Part shown: positions 1 to 8,723 of the stretch, one piece after another | How the letters are laid out: each line of letters starts with the position of its first letter | Numbering within the stretch: the first letter of the stretch is position 1 | Source: Pseudomonas typographi | GTDB lineage: Bacteria > Pseudomonadota > Gammaproteobacteria > Pseudomonadales > Pseudomonadaceae | DNA: 64,000 nucleotides | Direction: 5' to 3' | Assembly (NCBI RefSeq): GCF_014694385.1 | Contig: NZ_JAAOCA010000029.1 | Coordinates: 1 to 64,000, forward strand | Notes under the pieces: generated by a model | Seen by the model: only the letters and a program-made list of their open reading frames with translations | The model's database searches: none | What the model was told of the DNA's origin: nothing | Translations under genes and position numbers: made by a program

Positions 1-44
1 TAGTGTGGGGTTTCCCCATGTGAGAGTAGGTCATCGTCAAGATT
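1..44 (+). rRNA. rrf: 5S ribosomal RNA, 3' end (partial)
   Basis: The first ~44 bases match the conserved 3' end of Pseudomonas 5S rRNA: the GTGTGGGGTTTCCCCATG hairpin arm, then GAGAGTAGGTCATCGTCAAG. The 5' part, and presumably the 16S-23S genes, lie before the window. A strong terminator follows within 15 nt, as expected at the end of an rrn operon. The exact 3' end is judged by eye. Confidence 0.9.
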
Positions 45-55
45 CAAACCCACAG

Positions 56-92
56 AACCCCAATCGCTCACGCGGTTGGGGTTTTGTCTTTT
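56..92 (+). terminator. Rho-independent terminator of the rRNA operon
   Basis: A 12-bp stem (56-67 with 72-83, one G-T pair) closes a TCAC loop and is followed by TTTTGTCTTTT. It sits directly after the 5S rRNA end. Confidence 0.9.
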
Positions 93-163
93 ACGGGCTT
101 GTGGGGCCTTGCTCAACCCGCATTGCAGGGCAAGGCCACGCGGCAGGACCTTGCAGCGCAGGC

Positions 164-202
164 AAAAAATAACCGCGCCACCCAAGGGCGGCACGGTTAT
201 TT
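164..202 (-). terminator. Rho-independent terminator downstream of mksB
   Basis: Read on the minus strand, AATAACCG (201-194) pairs with CGGTTATT (175-168), extended inward by G-C pairs, and runs into six T residues (169-164). It lies just past the mksB stop and separates the mks operon from the convergent rRNA operon. Confidence 0.7.
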
Positions 203-215
203 GTATACCCTGGCC

Positions 216-3047
216 TCAGGCCTCTTCGTCCACCAGCGCCCGGTTATCCACGGCCTGCCCCTCATCGTGGCGGCGAATGAACTTCCAATCGGCCTCGTCG
301 ATGTAAATCCCGTTAGGGCCACTGCCGCCTTCCAAGTCGATGGCAACGCGTGCCGACACTTGCGGCTTAACGCTTGCCAGGATCGGGGTAAAACCTAACT
401 GCAGGCTGGTTTCCAACAGCGCTGCCTGGTTGCGTTCGTCGATGTCGGCGGCTTCGTCGAGGTAGTAGGGTAAGCGGATGCGGCCGGCCTGCTCACGGTC
501 CATCAAGTGCAGTAACAAGTACATGTTGGTCAAGGCCTTGATGGTCATGGTGGTGCCGTTGGACGCCGCGCCATCAATGTCGGTATGGATGACCGGCTGG
601 CCGCCGACCTTGGTGATCTCAAAGGCCAGTTCGAACAAGTCTTTCAGGCCCAACTGGTTATGGTTCGCAGCCACCAGCCGCGCCAGGTATTCTTTGGCTT
701 CTTCGTTTTTGTTGTCTTGCTCGGCACTCTGGCTCAGGTCGAACACCGACAGCGTTTCGCCTTCTTCGTATTGGCCGGCACTGTGGATGATCTGGTCGAT
801 GTGCTTGAGCGCTTCCTTGTTCGGCGCCAAAACGATACGAAAGCTTTGCAGGTTAGAGACCTGCTTGCGGTTGATCTCCCGGTTGAACAGCGCCAACTGG
901 TGCTCAAGGCTGTCGTAGTCGCTGCGGATATTACGCAGTGTGCGGGCGATGTCGGTCACCGCGGCGCGCCGCGCCTTGCCTAGGGTCAGGGCCTCATCCT
1001 GGCGGTGTGCATAGGCATTGACCAGTAGCTGTAGGCGCCGCTCTTCGTCTTCTTCGCTGTCGAACTTGGCCACCCCCTTGAGCCGCACCTGGGCGTATAG
1101 GGCCTCGATTTGGCCGTCTATGCGTTGCAAGGCTTGCCAACTGTCTTGGTAATCGTTGAGCAATGGCAGCAAGTTGGCCATGGTGTCGTCCACCGGCTCC
1201 AGCCAAGGCGTGCCGAAGGGCAGGGCGGCCGGCAGCAATTGCCGGCGGCGCAGGGCATCGTCAAGCGTGCGCTGCTGGGCTTCAAGGTCGGCGATCTGGC
1301 GCCCGACCAATTGCAGCTTGGCCGACAGTTGTTGCACCCGCTCGGTGAAGGCATCGCTGGAGCGCTTGAGTTCATCCTGGGCGGCTTCCATCTGCGCCAG
1401 CTGTTCCAGCTTATCGCCTTCTTCGGCCGAGAGTGTCTGGGCGCGGCGGAAATCTTCGAGCGCTCTTTGCGCATCCAGTACCTGTTGGTACAGCGTATCG
1501 CTTTGCGCTTTGCTGGCCGCGCGGTCCGAAGCCACCGCCTGTTGCGTTTTCAGCTGGCGCAGCTCTTTGTCCAAGCGCTCTTTCTGGTCGCGCAAGGCGG
1601 CGCGGTCGGCCAGGGCCTGCAGTGCCGGTGGCTCTATATGCGAGAGGTCGATGCTCAACCCTGGCACTTCGAAGCGCTCGCCCTTGAAGTGCTCCAGTAC
1701 GGCTTCGACGGCCTTGACCCAGCCATCGCCTTCTTCCAAGGCGATGCCGCTTTCACCCAACGGCAGGCTGAACAACGCCCCGTTGAACAAGCGCATCAGG
1801 CGCCCCACGTCTTGCTGGGAGAATTCCTCGCGCAGGCGCGCATAGCTGTTATTGTCGGCATGCTCCAGCTGCTGCTTGACCGACTTGAGCCGGCGCTCCA
1901 GCTCCCTTACGCGTTCATCAAGGTCCTCTGCGCTGAATTGGCGCGACTGGGCCAGGGCGCCGGCGAGTTCGTCGTGGGCATCCTTGGCAGCCAGCAACTG
2001 TTGCTCCAACACCCTTACGTCATCCACCAGGGCGAAGCGGTTCTTCAGCACCGCCAACTCACCCAGCCAGCGCTGAATGCCAGTGATTTCGCGCTCCAGG
2101 CGCATCAGCTCCTGGGTGCCGCCGCGTTGGTCGTTTTGCAGCGCGTCTTGCTCGTGCCGGTAATGCTCGCCCTGGATCGCCAACTCATCTTGGCGCGCGC
2201 CGGCATAGTCTTGCCAGGCACCCAGCAGGTTGTCGAGCAGGGGCGAAAGGCGATGCAGCTTGCCGCGCAACACATCGCGCTGTTTAACGCCGTTGGCCAG
2301 CGCTTCGACCAATGGGCCGGCTGCAACCAGCGCGTTATAGTCGGTTTCCATGCGCCGCACATCACGGAAGGCCTCTTCGCATGCTGCGATGTAGTCGACG
2401 CTGCCCGAACGCAGGCTGTGCTCGAAGGCATCCAAAAACAACTGCTTGAGCTTGGCCGCGGTGATTTCACGCATGTGCAGCAGGTTGATGAACAAGGCAC
2501 GGAAGGTTTTCAGGCTTTGTTCGCTGGTTGAGCGCAAGGGGATCAGCGTCAGGTCCAAGGGCACAGAGGTATGCCCGCCCACCAGCAACCGGCGCAGTTC
2601 ATCGGGTTTCACCTCGTAGGCCTTCAGGCCCGCGCGCTCCAGGTTGGCGAACAGCTCTTTCTGGCGTAGGCACGTGTCGTTTTTCTGGTAGTGGGCCAGG
2701 TCCAGCTCGCCGGCATAGGCGAAAAACTGGTGGCCGAAACCGCCGCCCGGGCCGCGGCCGACGCAACCGATCACATGGGCGCCATGGGGCAGCATCACTT
2801 CACACAGGATGTAGCTGGTGTCGGTGGCGAAGTAAAAGCGCCGGGACTGCTCCAGGCTGTACTTGCCGAACGACATATCGGACATACGCGCCAAGATGGG
2901 AAATTGCAGCGCGTTAATCGATGCACTCTTGCCCAGGTTGTTGGCACCATACACCGACAAGGGCTGCTCTAGCGGAAAAATCCCCAAGCTATAGCCGGCG
3001 GTGTTCAGCAGGGCGAAACGGCGGATGCCGTAGCGGTCCTGGCTCAT
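216..3047 (-). CDS. mksB: MksB, SMC-like ATPase of the MksBEF condensin
   Basis: This 943-residue protein is the SMC-like subunit of the MukBEF-related MksBEF complex, which acts in chromosome organisation and segregation. The N-terminal Walker A is visible as GANNLGKS near residue 35. The middle (about 270-640) is rich in Q, E, L, R and A as expected for a coiled coil. The C-terminus has a signature-like SNGTTMTIKALTN and a Walker B-like LPYYLDEAADID near residue 850. The length fits MksB, which has far shorter arms than MukB (about 1,480 residues). Its ATG overlaps the mksE stop as ATGA, so it is the last gene of mksF-mksE-mksB. No mksG-type TOPRIM gene follows, which favours a housekeeping complex over a Wadjet-type plasmid-defence version. 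Confidence 0.88.
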   Translation of the reverse strand: MSQDRYGIRRFALLNTAGYSLGIFPLEQPLSVYGANNLGKSASINALQFPILARMSDMSFGKYSLEQSRRFYFATDTSYILCEVMLPHGAHVIGCVGRGPGGGFGHQFFAYAGELDLAHYQKNDTCLRQKELFANLERAGLKAYEVKPDELRRLLVGGHTSVPLDLTLIPLRSTSEQSLKTFRALFINLLHMREITAAKLKQLFLDAFEHSLRSGSVDYIAACEEAFRDVRRMETDYNALVAAGPLVEALANGVKQRDVLRGKLHRLSPLLDNLLGAWQDYAGARQDELAIQGEHYRHEQDALQNDQRGGTQELMRLEREITGIQRWLGELAVLKNRFALVDDVRVLEQQLLAAKDAHDELAGALAQSRQFSAEDLDERVRELERRLKSVKQQLEHADNNSYARLREEFSQQDVGRLMRLFNGALFSLPLGESGIALEEGDGWVKAVEAVLEHFKGERFEVPGLSIDLSHIEPPALQALADRAALRDQKERLDKELRQLKTQQAVASDRAASKAQSDTLYQQVLDAQRALEDFRRAQTLSAEEGDKLEQLAQMEAAQDELKRSSDAFTERVQQLSAKLQLVGRQIADLEAQQRTLDDALRRRQLLPAALPFGTPWLEPVDDTMANLLPLLNDYQDSWQALQRIDGQIEALYAQVRLKGVAKFDSEEDEERRLQLLVNAYAHRQDEALTLGKARRAAVTDIARTLRNIRSDYDSLEHQLALFNREINRKQVSNLQSFRIVLAPNKEALKHIDQIIHSAGQYEEGETLSVFDLSQSAEQDNKNEEAKEYLARLVAANHNQLGLKDLFELAFEITKVGGQPVIHTDIDGAASNGTTMTIKALTNMYLLLHLMDREQAGRIRLPYYLDEAADIDERNQAALLETSLQLGFTPILASVKPQVSARVAIDLEGGSGPNGIYIDEADWKFIRRHDEGQAVDNRALVDEEA

Positions 3048-3745
3048 GCGTCGATCTCCTGTTTCTCGGCGGCAATGGCGCGGGCCAGGGCCTCTTCTTG
3101 CGTTTCATCTTCGCTAAACGGCGACAGGTCGAGCGGGTCTTCGGTACCGTCTTCCTCGCTGTCGGGTTCTACCAGGTTGGGAGTGGGCAACGGCAGGTGG
3201 CTGTGCACACTGGCGGCCAGGTCGCGGTCTTGCTGCACGGCCAGGCACACGTCAAGGAACCGGTGCATTGGTGGCAAGAAGCGATACACGCCGTTTTGCT
3301 CGCTGGCAAAGCCCAGTTGGGTGAGGCGGCGCATCACCTTTTCTTCGAGTTCTTCCTGGGTTTGCACCTCTGCTTGCACGAACAGGTCGCGGTATTTCTC
3401 CAGCAGTGCCGGCAGCTCTTCGCGCCCTAGGCTGCCGCCGTCGAGCACCGCCAGCGGGTCACGGCCTTGGTCGGCGAGGTGCTCCACCAGGATGAACGTA
3501 AATAACGACAGCCGCTGCGCCGTTTTGTTGACCTGTGCCGCGGCCTGCTCCGGGACAAAGTAATAGAAACCGCGGGTATCGCACACCAGCTCGAAGCCCA
3601 GGGCCTTGAACAGCCCGCGGTACTGGTCTTGGCAATTGGACAGTTGAGTATACAGCTCAGTGTCGCGGCGGCTGATGTGGAACCCTTTGAACAGTTCGCG
3701 GAAGATCGGCGCCAGTTGGCTCAGTTCGGACAAATCAAGATGCAT
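3044..3745 (-). CDS. mksE: MksE, kite subunit of the MksBEF condensin
   Basis: This is the small winged-helix (kite) partner, placed between the kleisin MksF and the ATPase MksB. The longer open frame runs upstream to 3910, but that extension is low-complexity sequence inside mksF. I take the start at 3745 (MHLDLSELSQLAP), giving 233 residues and an 11-nt overlap with the mksF end. No strong Shine-Dalgarno precedes this ATG, so translational coupling to mksF is likely. The C-terminus is strongly acidic (about residues 190-233, many E and D). Its TGA overlaps the mksB ATG. Function is assigned from synteny and family resemblance. Confidence 0.82.
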   Translation of the reverse strand: MHLDLSELSQLAPIFRELFKGFHISRRDTELYTQLSNCQDQYRGLFKALGFELVCDTRGFYYFVPEQAAAQVNKTAQRLSLFTFILVEHLADQGRDPLAVLDGGSLGREELPALLEKYRDLFVQAEVQTQEELEEKVMRRLTQLGFASEQNGVYRFLPPMHRFLDVCLAVQQDRDLAASVHSHLPLPTPNLVEPDSEEDGTEDPLDLSPFSEDETQEEALARAIAAEKQEIDA

Positions 3746-5015
3746 GGGGATGGCTCGCGTTGGGGCCTGCCGCCGCGCGGGCGGTGGCCAACAGGGCGAA
3801 GGAGCGCAGGCTGACCTGATGCTCGCGGGTAAGGTACTCGCGCCGTTCGAGGCGCTCACGCACAAAGCGTTTTTCTCGCGAAAGCCGCGAAAACCAATAC
3901 AGCAGCTCATCGGTGGCGCCGTGCGGCTCCTGATCCAGCAACCAGGCCATCAGGTCTGGCAGCGGCAGGGCCTCTTCGCAGCGTTCGAGCATTTCCTTGA
4001 CCGTGCGCGGCGCCTGGGTGGGTTCGCCACGTTGGGCGCCCTTGTGCGCTTTGGGGAAGCGCGCCGGTTTCGATTCGAAGCGAGCCAGGGCATATACATA
4101 CGCCTCGACCTGGCTCGCGCTACCGAGAAAATTGCTCTGTGGGCGGGTGAACAGCGGCATGGCTGCCTGAGGCACCGCATCGACCCCCTTGCGGCGGATG
4201 GCCGCCAAGGCCAACGCGGCGCCACGGGTCACGGCGTTGTGGCGGCGGGCCTCCTCGCGTAGCGGTAGCAGCAATTCACGCGCCCGGCGCAGGGTCAATT
4301 GGGCATTGGTTTGCATTTCGAGGATGCGCGCATGGGTACGCACCAGCATGTCATCGTCTACCAAGTGGCCTAGCCGCTGCTGCTCACCCATCAGCCGCAG
4401 CAGCACCGTTTCGACCTGGCGCACGCCCTGCTCGAAGGCGCCATCGGCATGCACCAATTGGATCATCGGCTCGACGTATTCATCCCAGGTGGCCAGCACT
4501 TCGGCGTAACGTTGGCGCAACGGGATTTGCCGGTCGTGGGTCTTGGCCCGCTCGGCCACCGCGACCAGGGCTTGTTCGTCGTTGGCCAGCTTCTTGAGCA
4601 CATCGCGCACGCGCATGTCGAGCAAGCGGAGCTGGCGGGCCAGGTCGTTGCCGTCGCGGATATCGAACGCGTCCTGGATATGCCCGGCCAGGCGTTCAAG
4701 GTGGCGCAGGTAGGCTTCGATCTCCAGGCACAGGCCTAAGCGGTGCTCGCGGCGCAGGTACGCCAGAAAGTCGTGGATCTGCGCGTTGAGCTCGAACCGG
4801 TTGGGGCTTTTGGCCACGGGCACGAGTATATCCAGGCGGATCCACACATCGAGCAATGCCGTGATGTCTTGTGCGGTACTGCCTACTTGTTGCCTTGCCA
4901 GTTGCTGGCGCAGTTCGGCCAGGCCCAGCGTGCCCTGGTCGAAATGTTCGCACAGCGGCTCGAGCAAGGCCCAGTGTTCGGCGAGGGCGCGCAGGACGCG
5001 CTTGGGTTCGATCAT
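3735..5015 (-). CDS. mksF: MksF, kleisin subunit of the MksBEF condensin
   Basis: First gene of the mksFEB operon, 426 residues. It has the features of the Mks/Muk kleisin: an N-terminal winged-helix-like part (MIEPKRVLRALAEHWALLEP, with a regulator-like IHDFLAYLRREHRLG near residue 85) followed by long helical segments. It would bridge the MksB heads and bind MksE. It is preceded by a 125-bp gap shared with the divergent holD-like gene at 5141, which must hold promoters for both directions. The ribosome-binding site before 5015 is weak. The 3' end overlaps mksE by 11 nt. Confidence 0.82.
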   Translation of the reverse strand: MIEPKRVLRALAEHWALLEPLCEHFDQGTLGLAELRQQLARQQVGSTAQDITALLDVWIRLDILVPVAKSPNRFELNAQIHDFLAYLRREHRLGLCLEIEAYLRHLERLAGHIQDAFDIRDGNDLARQLRLLDMRVRDVLKKLANDEQALVAVAERAKTHDRQIPLRQRYAEVLATWDEYVEPMIQLVHADGAFEQGVRQVETVLLRLMGEQQRLGHLVDDDMLVRTHARILEMQTNAQLTLRRARELLLPLREEARRHNAVTRGAALALAAIRRKGVDAVPQAAMPLFTRPQSNFLGSASQVEAYVYALARFESKPARFPKAHKGAQRGEPTQAPRTVKEMLERCEEALPLPDLMAWLLDQEPHGATDELLYWFSRLSREKRFVRERLERREYLTREHQVSLRSFALLATARAAAGPNASHPHAS

Positions 5016-5140
5016 GAGGGCGGGCTCATTGCCGGAAAAAGGCCGAATTGTACTGCATCGGTGGCCACTGCGCGGCGCTGCTGATCGGCCTGTGCCCAGC
5101 GCCGGCTTTCGCGGTTAGAATAGCGCTTCGTTTTCAACCG

Positions 5141-5920
5141 ATGGCCGCTTCAGTGCTGACCGAAACCCGCCGCCGCGCCTACTTGAACGCCATGCAAATC
5201 GTGCAATGGCTGCCGCGTGCCGAACTGCCATTCGCCGCGCCGTCGCGCCCGCAGTTGCTCGAGCCTTGGTTGCCGGCGCCGGGCGAGGCTGAAGCCCCGG
5301 GCCCAGGCGGTGATAAGCCTGCGCCGCCACCGGGGCGGCCACGCCCAAAGGTCGCGGTGCCACGCCCGCAGGCCGCGCCCGCCGCCATTGCCGAAGCGGT
5401 TGCAACCGAACCGGCGCCGCCCGTGGCCAAGCCTGCGCCGCCGCCGCGCTTTGCCCTGCAATTGCTGCGTGCCGGGCGTTGCCTGCTATTGGTCGAGCTG
5501 CCCACGGGGGAAGCCTTCCAAAGCCGCGACCCAGCATACCTGTTGCTCAAAGACCTGCTACGTGCCGCCGGGCTACCCGATGCCCCTCGGCTTATCGGCG
5601 AGCCGGTGCGCTGGCCGCTGCTGGCCCGCGGCAACCTCGACCAAGGGCCGCAGGCCGCGCAAGACTTCGTGCAAGGTTTTGTTGCTGCCCAGTATGAGGC
5701 CGAACCCTGTGCCTGCTTGTGGCTTGTGGGCCTGCCTGCCCTGCGTTACGCCGCGGGTGCCGACGATAGCGCTTTTTACAATGATTGGCCGCTGGAGGGG
5801 CTGGGCTGCGCCTGGGCGCTACCGGGCCTTGAACTTTTAATGGACGAGCCGCAACGTAAAGCGGCCGTTTGGCACTCGATGCGCCGTATGATGCCGCGCT
5901 GGGAACTGCTTGATGAGTGA
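5141..5920 (+). CDS. holD: HolD-like DNA polymerase III psi subunit (cryptic pseudomonad type)
   Basis: A 259-residue protein upstream of rimI, in the position of E. coli holD. The N-terminus (RRRAYLNAMQIVQW) resembles E. coli psi (RRDWQLQQLGITQW). The C-terminus (ALPGLELLMDEPQRKAAVWH) resembles the psi segment ending in a Trp helix. Between them lies a Pro/Ala-rich linker (about residues 45-110) that makes the protein about twice the size of E. coli psi, as in the divergent Pseudomonas psi described from P. aeruginosa. It would link the chi subunit to the clamp loader. Start: ATG 5141 gives the psi-like N-terminus. The open frame reaches back to 5048, but that extension covers the divergent promoter region. 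The stop overlaps rimI by 8 nt. Confidence 0.68.
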   Translation: MAASVLTETRRRAYLNAMQIVQWLPRAELPFAAPSRPQLLEPWLPAPGEAEAPGPGGDKPAPPPGRPRPKVAVPRPQAAPAAIAEAVATEPAPPVAKPAPPPRFALQLLRAGRCLLLVELPTGEAFQSRDPAYLLLKDLLRAAGLPDAPRLIGEPVRWPLLARGNLDQGPQAAQDFVQGFVAAQYEAEPCACLWLVGLPALRYAAGADDSAFYNDWPLEGLGCAWALPGLELLMDEPQRKAAVWHSMRRMMPRWELLDE

Positions 5921-6362
5921 ACACCTGGCGTTTCGCCGCATGACCGAGGCAGACTTGGACGCGGTGCTGAAAATCGAATACGCGGCTTACAGCCACCCTT
6001 GGACCCGCGGGATATTCGTCGATGGCCTTAAGTCTTATGAAATATGGCTGATATTCGACGGCCAGCAGCAGGTCGGCCATGGCGTGATCAACGTCATCAT
6101 CGACGAAGCGCACTTGCTCAACATTACGGTAAAGCCTGAAAGCCAAGGCCGAGGCTTGGGCCTTAAGTTGCTCGAACAGTTGATGGCGCGGGCGCTGGAG
6201 CGCGGCGCCAAGGAATGTTTCCTGGAAGTGCGCGCCAGCAACCAAGTGGCTTACCGGCTGTATGAGCGTTACGGCTTTAATGAAATCGGCCGGCGGCGGG
6301 ATTATTACCCGGCCGCCGGCGGCCGCGAAGATGCCATCGTAATGGCCTGCACCTTGCTATGA
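5913..6362 (+). CDS. rimI: RimI, ribosomal protein bS18 alanine N-acetyltransferase
   Basis: A 149-residue GNAT enzyme that acetylates the N-terminal alanine of ribosomal protein S18. The acetyl-CoA loop appears as ESQGRGLGLKLLEQ. The C-terminal LYERYGFNEIGRRRDYYP is diagnostic of RimI (GF.E...R..YY). It begins at ATG 5913 inside the end of the holD-like gene, so the two are probably translationally coupled, as in the enterobacterial holD-rimI pair. It converges on the next gene with only 3 nt between the stops. Confidence 0.92.
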   Translation: MSEHLAFRRMTEADLDAVLKIEYAAYSHPWTRGIFVDGLKSYEIWLIFDGQQQVGHGVINVIIDEAHLLNITVKPESQGRGLGLKLLEQLMARALERGAKECFLEVRASNQVAYRLYERYGFNEIGRRRDYYPAAGGREDAIVMACTLL

Positions 6363-6365
6363 ACG

Positions 6366-6776
6366 CTACTCGGGTTTGCCGTCCAACGGCTTGATATGCG
6401 CAAGTTCTTCCTCGTCGAAGCCGTGGCCGGCGCCGATGTGGTCCGAGTCCGCCTCGCTCAGGTCGCGGTCGGCAGGCTTGCCTTTGCCGCGCTCTTGCGA
6501 TGAGCGGGCGCCATCTTCACGTATCAGCACCTCCGGTGCCAAATCATCTTCGGTGTTATGGTGGTCATCGGTCGAAGCACCGGTCATGCCGGCTTCGCGG
6601 GTGCGTTGCGCACTGAGTTCCTGGGCGCGCTCGTCGGCTGGCAGCTCATCGCCGATCTTGCCACTGGGCTCGTCGGTGTCATCGAAGTCCAACGGGTGTA
6701 CCGAGCCCATACGGTCGTTGTCATCGTCGATCGGCAAAGGCTCTTCGGCATTCAGTGGGCGTTGTGGTCGGGTCAT
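6366..6776 (-). CDS. Acidic, probably disordered hypothetical protein
   Basis: I do not recognise a domain. The 136-residue product is highly acidic and hydrophilic, rich in D, E, G, S and P, with no membrane segment or Cys, so it is likely intrinsically disordered. Its placement between rimI and the carbonic anhydrase gene is typical of Pseudomonas. Start chosen at ATG 6776 because AGGAGA lies 7 nt upstream; the longer frame to 6839 reads through that ribosome-binding site. Probably a conserved Pseudomonas protein of unknown role. Confidence 0.7.
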   Translation of the reverse strand: MTRPQRPLNAEEPLPIDDDNDRMGSVHPLDFDDTDEPSGKIGDELPADERAQELSAQRTREAGMTGASTDDHHNTEDDLAPEVLIREDGARSSQERGKGKPADRDLSEADSDHIGAGHGFDEEELAHIKPLDGKPE

Positions 6777-6919
6777 CGCGCAGTCTCCTGTCTTCATCTG
6801 CCTATAAGGGGTGGACAGGCACCCCGGTGGGAGATTCAATCATTAGCAGGGGCTGGCCACCGCGTGACCTTGCGCGTTGGCAGGCAGTCATAACAGCGCA
6901 CCCTATCAGAGGCCCCACC

Positions 6920-7558
6920 ATGCACGACTTGCAGGAACTGCTAGACAACAATGCCCGCTGGGCCGCTTCGATCACCCAGCAAGACCCGGAGTTCTTTGCC
7001 AAGCTGGCCCGCCAGCAAAGCCCCGAGTACCTTTGGATCGGTTGTTCAGACGCGCGCGTGCCGGCCAACGAAATCGTTGGCATGCTGCCCGGCGACCTCT
7101 TTGTGCACCGTAACGTGGCTAACGTGGTGTTGCACACCGACCTCAACTGCCTGTCAGTGATCCAGTACGCGGTGGACGTCCTCAAGGTCAAGCATATCCT
7201 GGTTACCGGCCATTACGGCTGCGGCGGCGTGCGGGCGGCCATGCAAGACCGCCAGCTCGGCCTGATCGATGGCTGGCTGCGCACCCTTCGGGACCTGTAC
7301 TACGTTCACCGGCACACGTTGGCGCGGTTGCCCAGCGAAGAGGAACAAGTCGACCGCCTGTGCGAATTGAACGTGATCCAGCAGGTGTCGAACGTGGCCC
7401 ATACCAGCATCGTGCAGAACGCCTGGCACCGTGGCCAGGCGTTGTCTATCCATGGGTGCATCTACGGTATCAAGGATGGCCGCTGGAAGAGCCTCGACAC
7501 CAACATCAGCAGTATCGAGCAGTTACCTGCGCAATACCGGCTGCGACCATTGGAATAG
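6920..7558 (+). CDS. Beta-class carbonic anhydrase
   Basis: This 212-residue cytoplasmic enzyme interconverts CO2 and bicarbonate. All zinc ligands of the beta class are visible: Cys42 and Asp44 in CSDARVP (with the Arg46 dyad partner), then His98 and Cys101 in HYGCGG. The length is normal for the family. Start ATG 6920 is preceded by AGAGG at 6908-6912; the upstream open frame to 6755 overlaps the promoter of the divergent gene. It corresponds to the carbonic anhydrase found next to rimI in P. aeruginosa. It converges with the next gene, stops 1 nt apart. Confidence 0.93.
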   Translation: MHDLQELLDNNARWAASITQQDPEFFAKLARQQSPEYLWIGCSDARVPANEIVGMLPGDLFVHRNVANVVLHTDLNCLSVIQYAVDVLKVKHILVTGHYGCGGVRAAMQDRQLGLIDGWLRTLRDLYYVHRHTLARLPSEEEQVDRLCELNVIQQVSNVAHTSIVQNAWHRGQALSIHGCIYGIKDGRWKSLDTNISSIEQLPAQYRLRPLE

Positions 7559-7559
7559 C

Positions 7560-8723
7560 TTAACGGTCGGCCGGCGCATCCAGCGGCATCGGCTGCTTGA
7601 GCTGGCGCTGGGCCGCCTTGGCCGGCGCCGTGGTGCACTTGGCTTGGGCTTGCTCAGGGGGTAAGTTGCGGATGCTTTCATAGAACAGCTCGCAGGTTTG
7701 GCTGCTCTGTGCTACCTGCCACTTGTTGCCGCAGGCGCTGAGCGTTGCTTGTGGGTCCGCCCCAGGTGTGCGGCCGATTGCTGCTTGCCAGCAAGCGGCG
7801 GTGAGGTCTTGGCCCATCACGGTCAAGCCGATGCGGTCGGCTTTTTGCTCGTCGCCGTTGTAGGTCGCGGGGTCTGCCGCATACCAGATGTAGCTGGGGT
7901 GGTTGGCGCCGAGCACCGGGGTTTTTTGCCCTTGCGTTGGGGCGATGGTAACCAGCCCCAGTACCGCTACCGTTTGCCCGTACTGCTGCTTGACCCAATT
8001 GCGCACTGGCGCGCCAAAGGCCACCACGGGCAGGCTTGTGCCTTGTTGGCCCTGGGTGATCTGCTGGACCATTTGGGTTTGGTAGGCGGTGAAGTAGTCG
8101 TAGGTCTTGGCCAAGCTGTCGCCGGCACTGGCCGGGGCGGCGATGGGGGCGATGTCGACGATGGTCTGGTATTGCGCGGTGAGGGTCTTATCCACCCCGT
8201 TCTGTACCAGCAGGGTGTCCCAACGGTCGGTGGTTTTCGATTCGAGATAATCCTGCGCCTGGGTGAGGGAATAATCCGGTGGGAAGTGCAGCAGCTCCAA
8301 GCTTTTGCGGTTCTCCAGGGCCATGCCCAGCGGCAGAAAGAAATACCAGTCGTATGCCCAGCCGCCAGCTTGGTTAAGCTTGGCGGCCCCCTGGTAGGCC
8401 AGGTCACCGGCCTTCAGCAACTGCGCCAGGGGCTGGCTATAGCCGGCCGGCACCCCGCTGATAGTGACCTGCAGTTCATCGCCGTTGGCGCTTACCGTTA
8501 CCTTGGCGGCCGCGTAACCGTCACGCTGCACGCTTTGGGTCAGGTAGTGCTCTACCGTTTGCTCCAGCGTCCAATTGCGGTAACAGATCACACTGCAATT
8601 GTTGGGGAAGGCGAACAGGCGCGTGACACGTTCGCGGTTGCCCAAGTCCAGTTGCGCATCGGCTTGGGCACCGGCGGCCAAAGCCAGGGTGAGCGCAGCA
8701 ACCACAGGAGACTTCTTCAACAT
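7560..8723 (-). CDS. Exported protein of unknown function
   Basis: I do not recognise this 387-residue protein. It starts with a clear Sec signal peptide (MLKKSPVVAALTLALAAGAQA, cut likely after AQA), so it is periplasmic or secreted. The mature part has several Cys residues (a CSVICYRN segment early, further ones near the C-terminus) that could form disulfides, and no lipobox. The ATG at 8723 has AAGGAG 7-8 nt upstream. Its start codon overlaps the start of the divergent M15-like gene (shared CATG at 8721-8724), which is unusual. The 3' end converges on the carbonic anhydrase gene. Confidence 0.8.
   Translation of the reverse strand: MLKKSPVVAALTLALAAGAQADAQLDLGNRERVTRLFAFPNNCSVICYRNWTLEQTVEHYLTQSVQRDGYAAAKVTVSANGDELQVTISGVPAGYSQPLAQLLKAGDLAYQGAAKLNQAGGWAYDWYFFLPLGMALENRKSLELLHFPPDYSLTQAQDYLESKTTDRWDTLLVQNGVDKTLTAQYQTIVDIAPIAAPASAGDSLAKTYDYFTAYQTQMVQQITQGQQGTSLPVVAFGAPVRNWVKQQYGQTVAVLGLVTIAPTQGQKTPVLGANHPSYIWYAADPATYNGDEQKADRIGLTVMGQDLTAACWQAAIGRTPGADPQATLSACGNKWQVAQSSQTCELFYESIRNLPPEQAQAKCTTAPAKAAQRQLKQPMPLDAPADR

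Noticed and set aside
1110..2531. Plus-strand open frame of 473 codons inside mksB
   Set aside because: Lies wholly within the mksB coiled-coil region, which is well supported by Walker motifs and operon structure.
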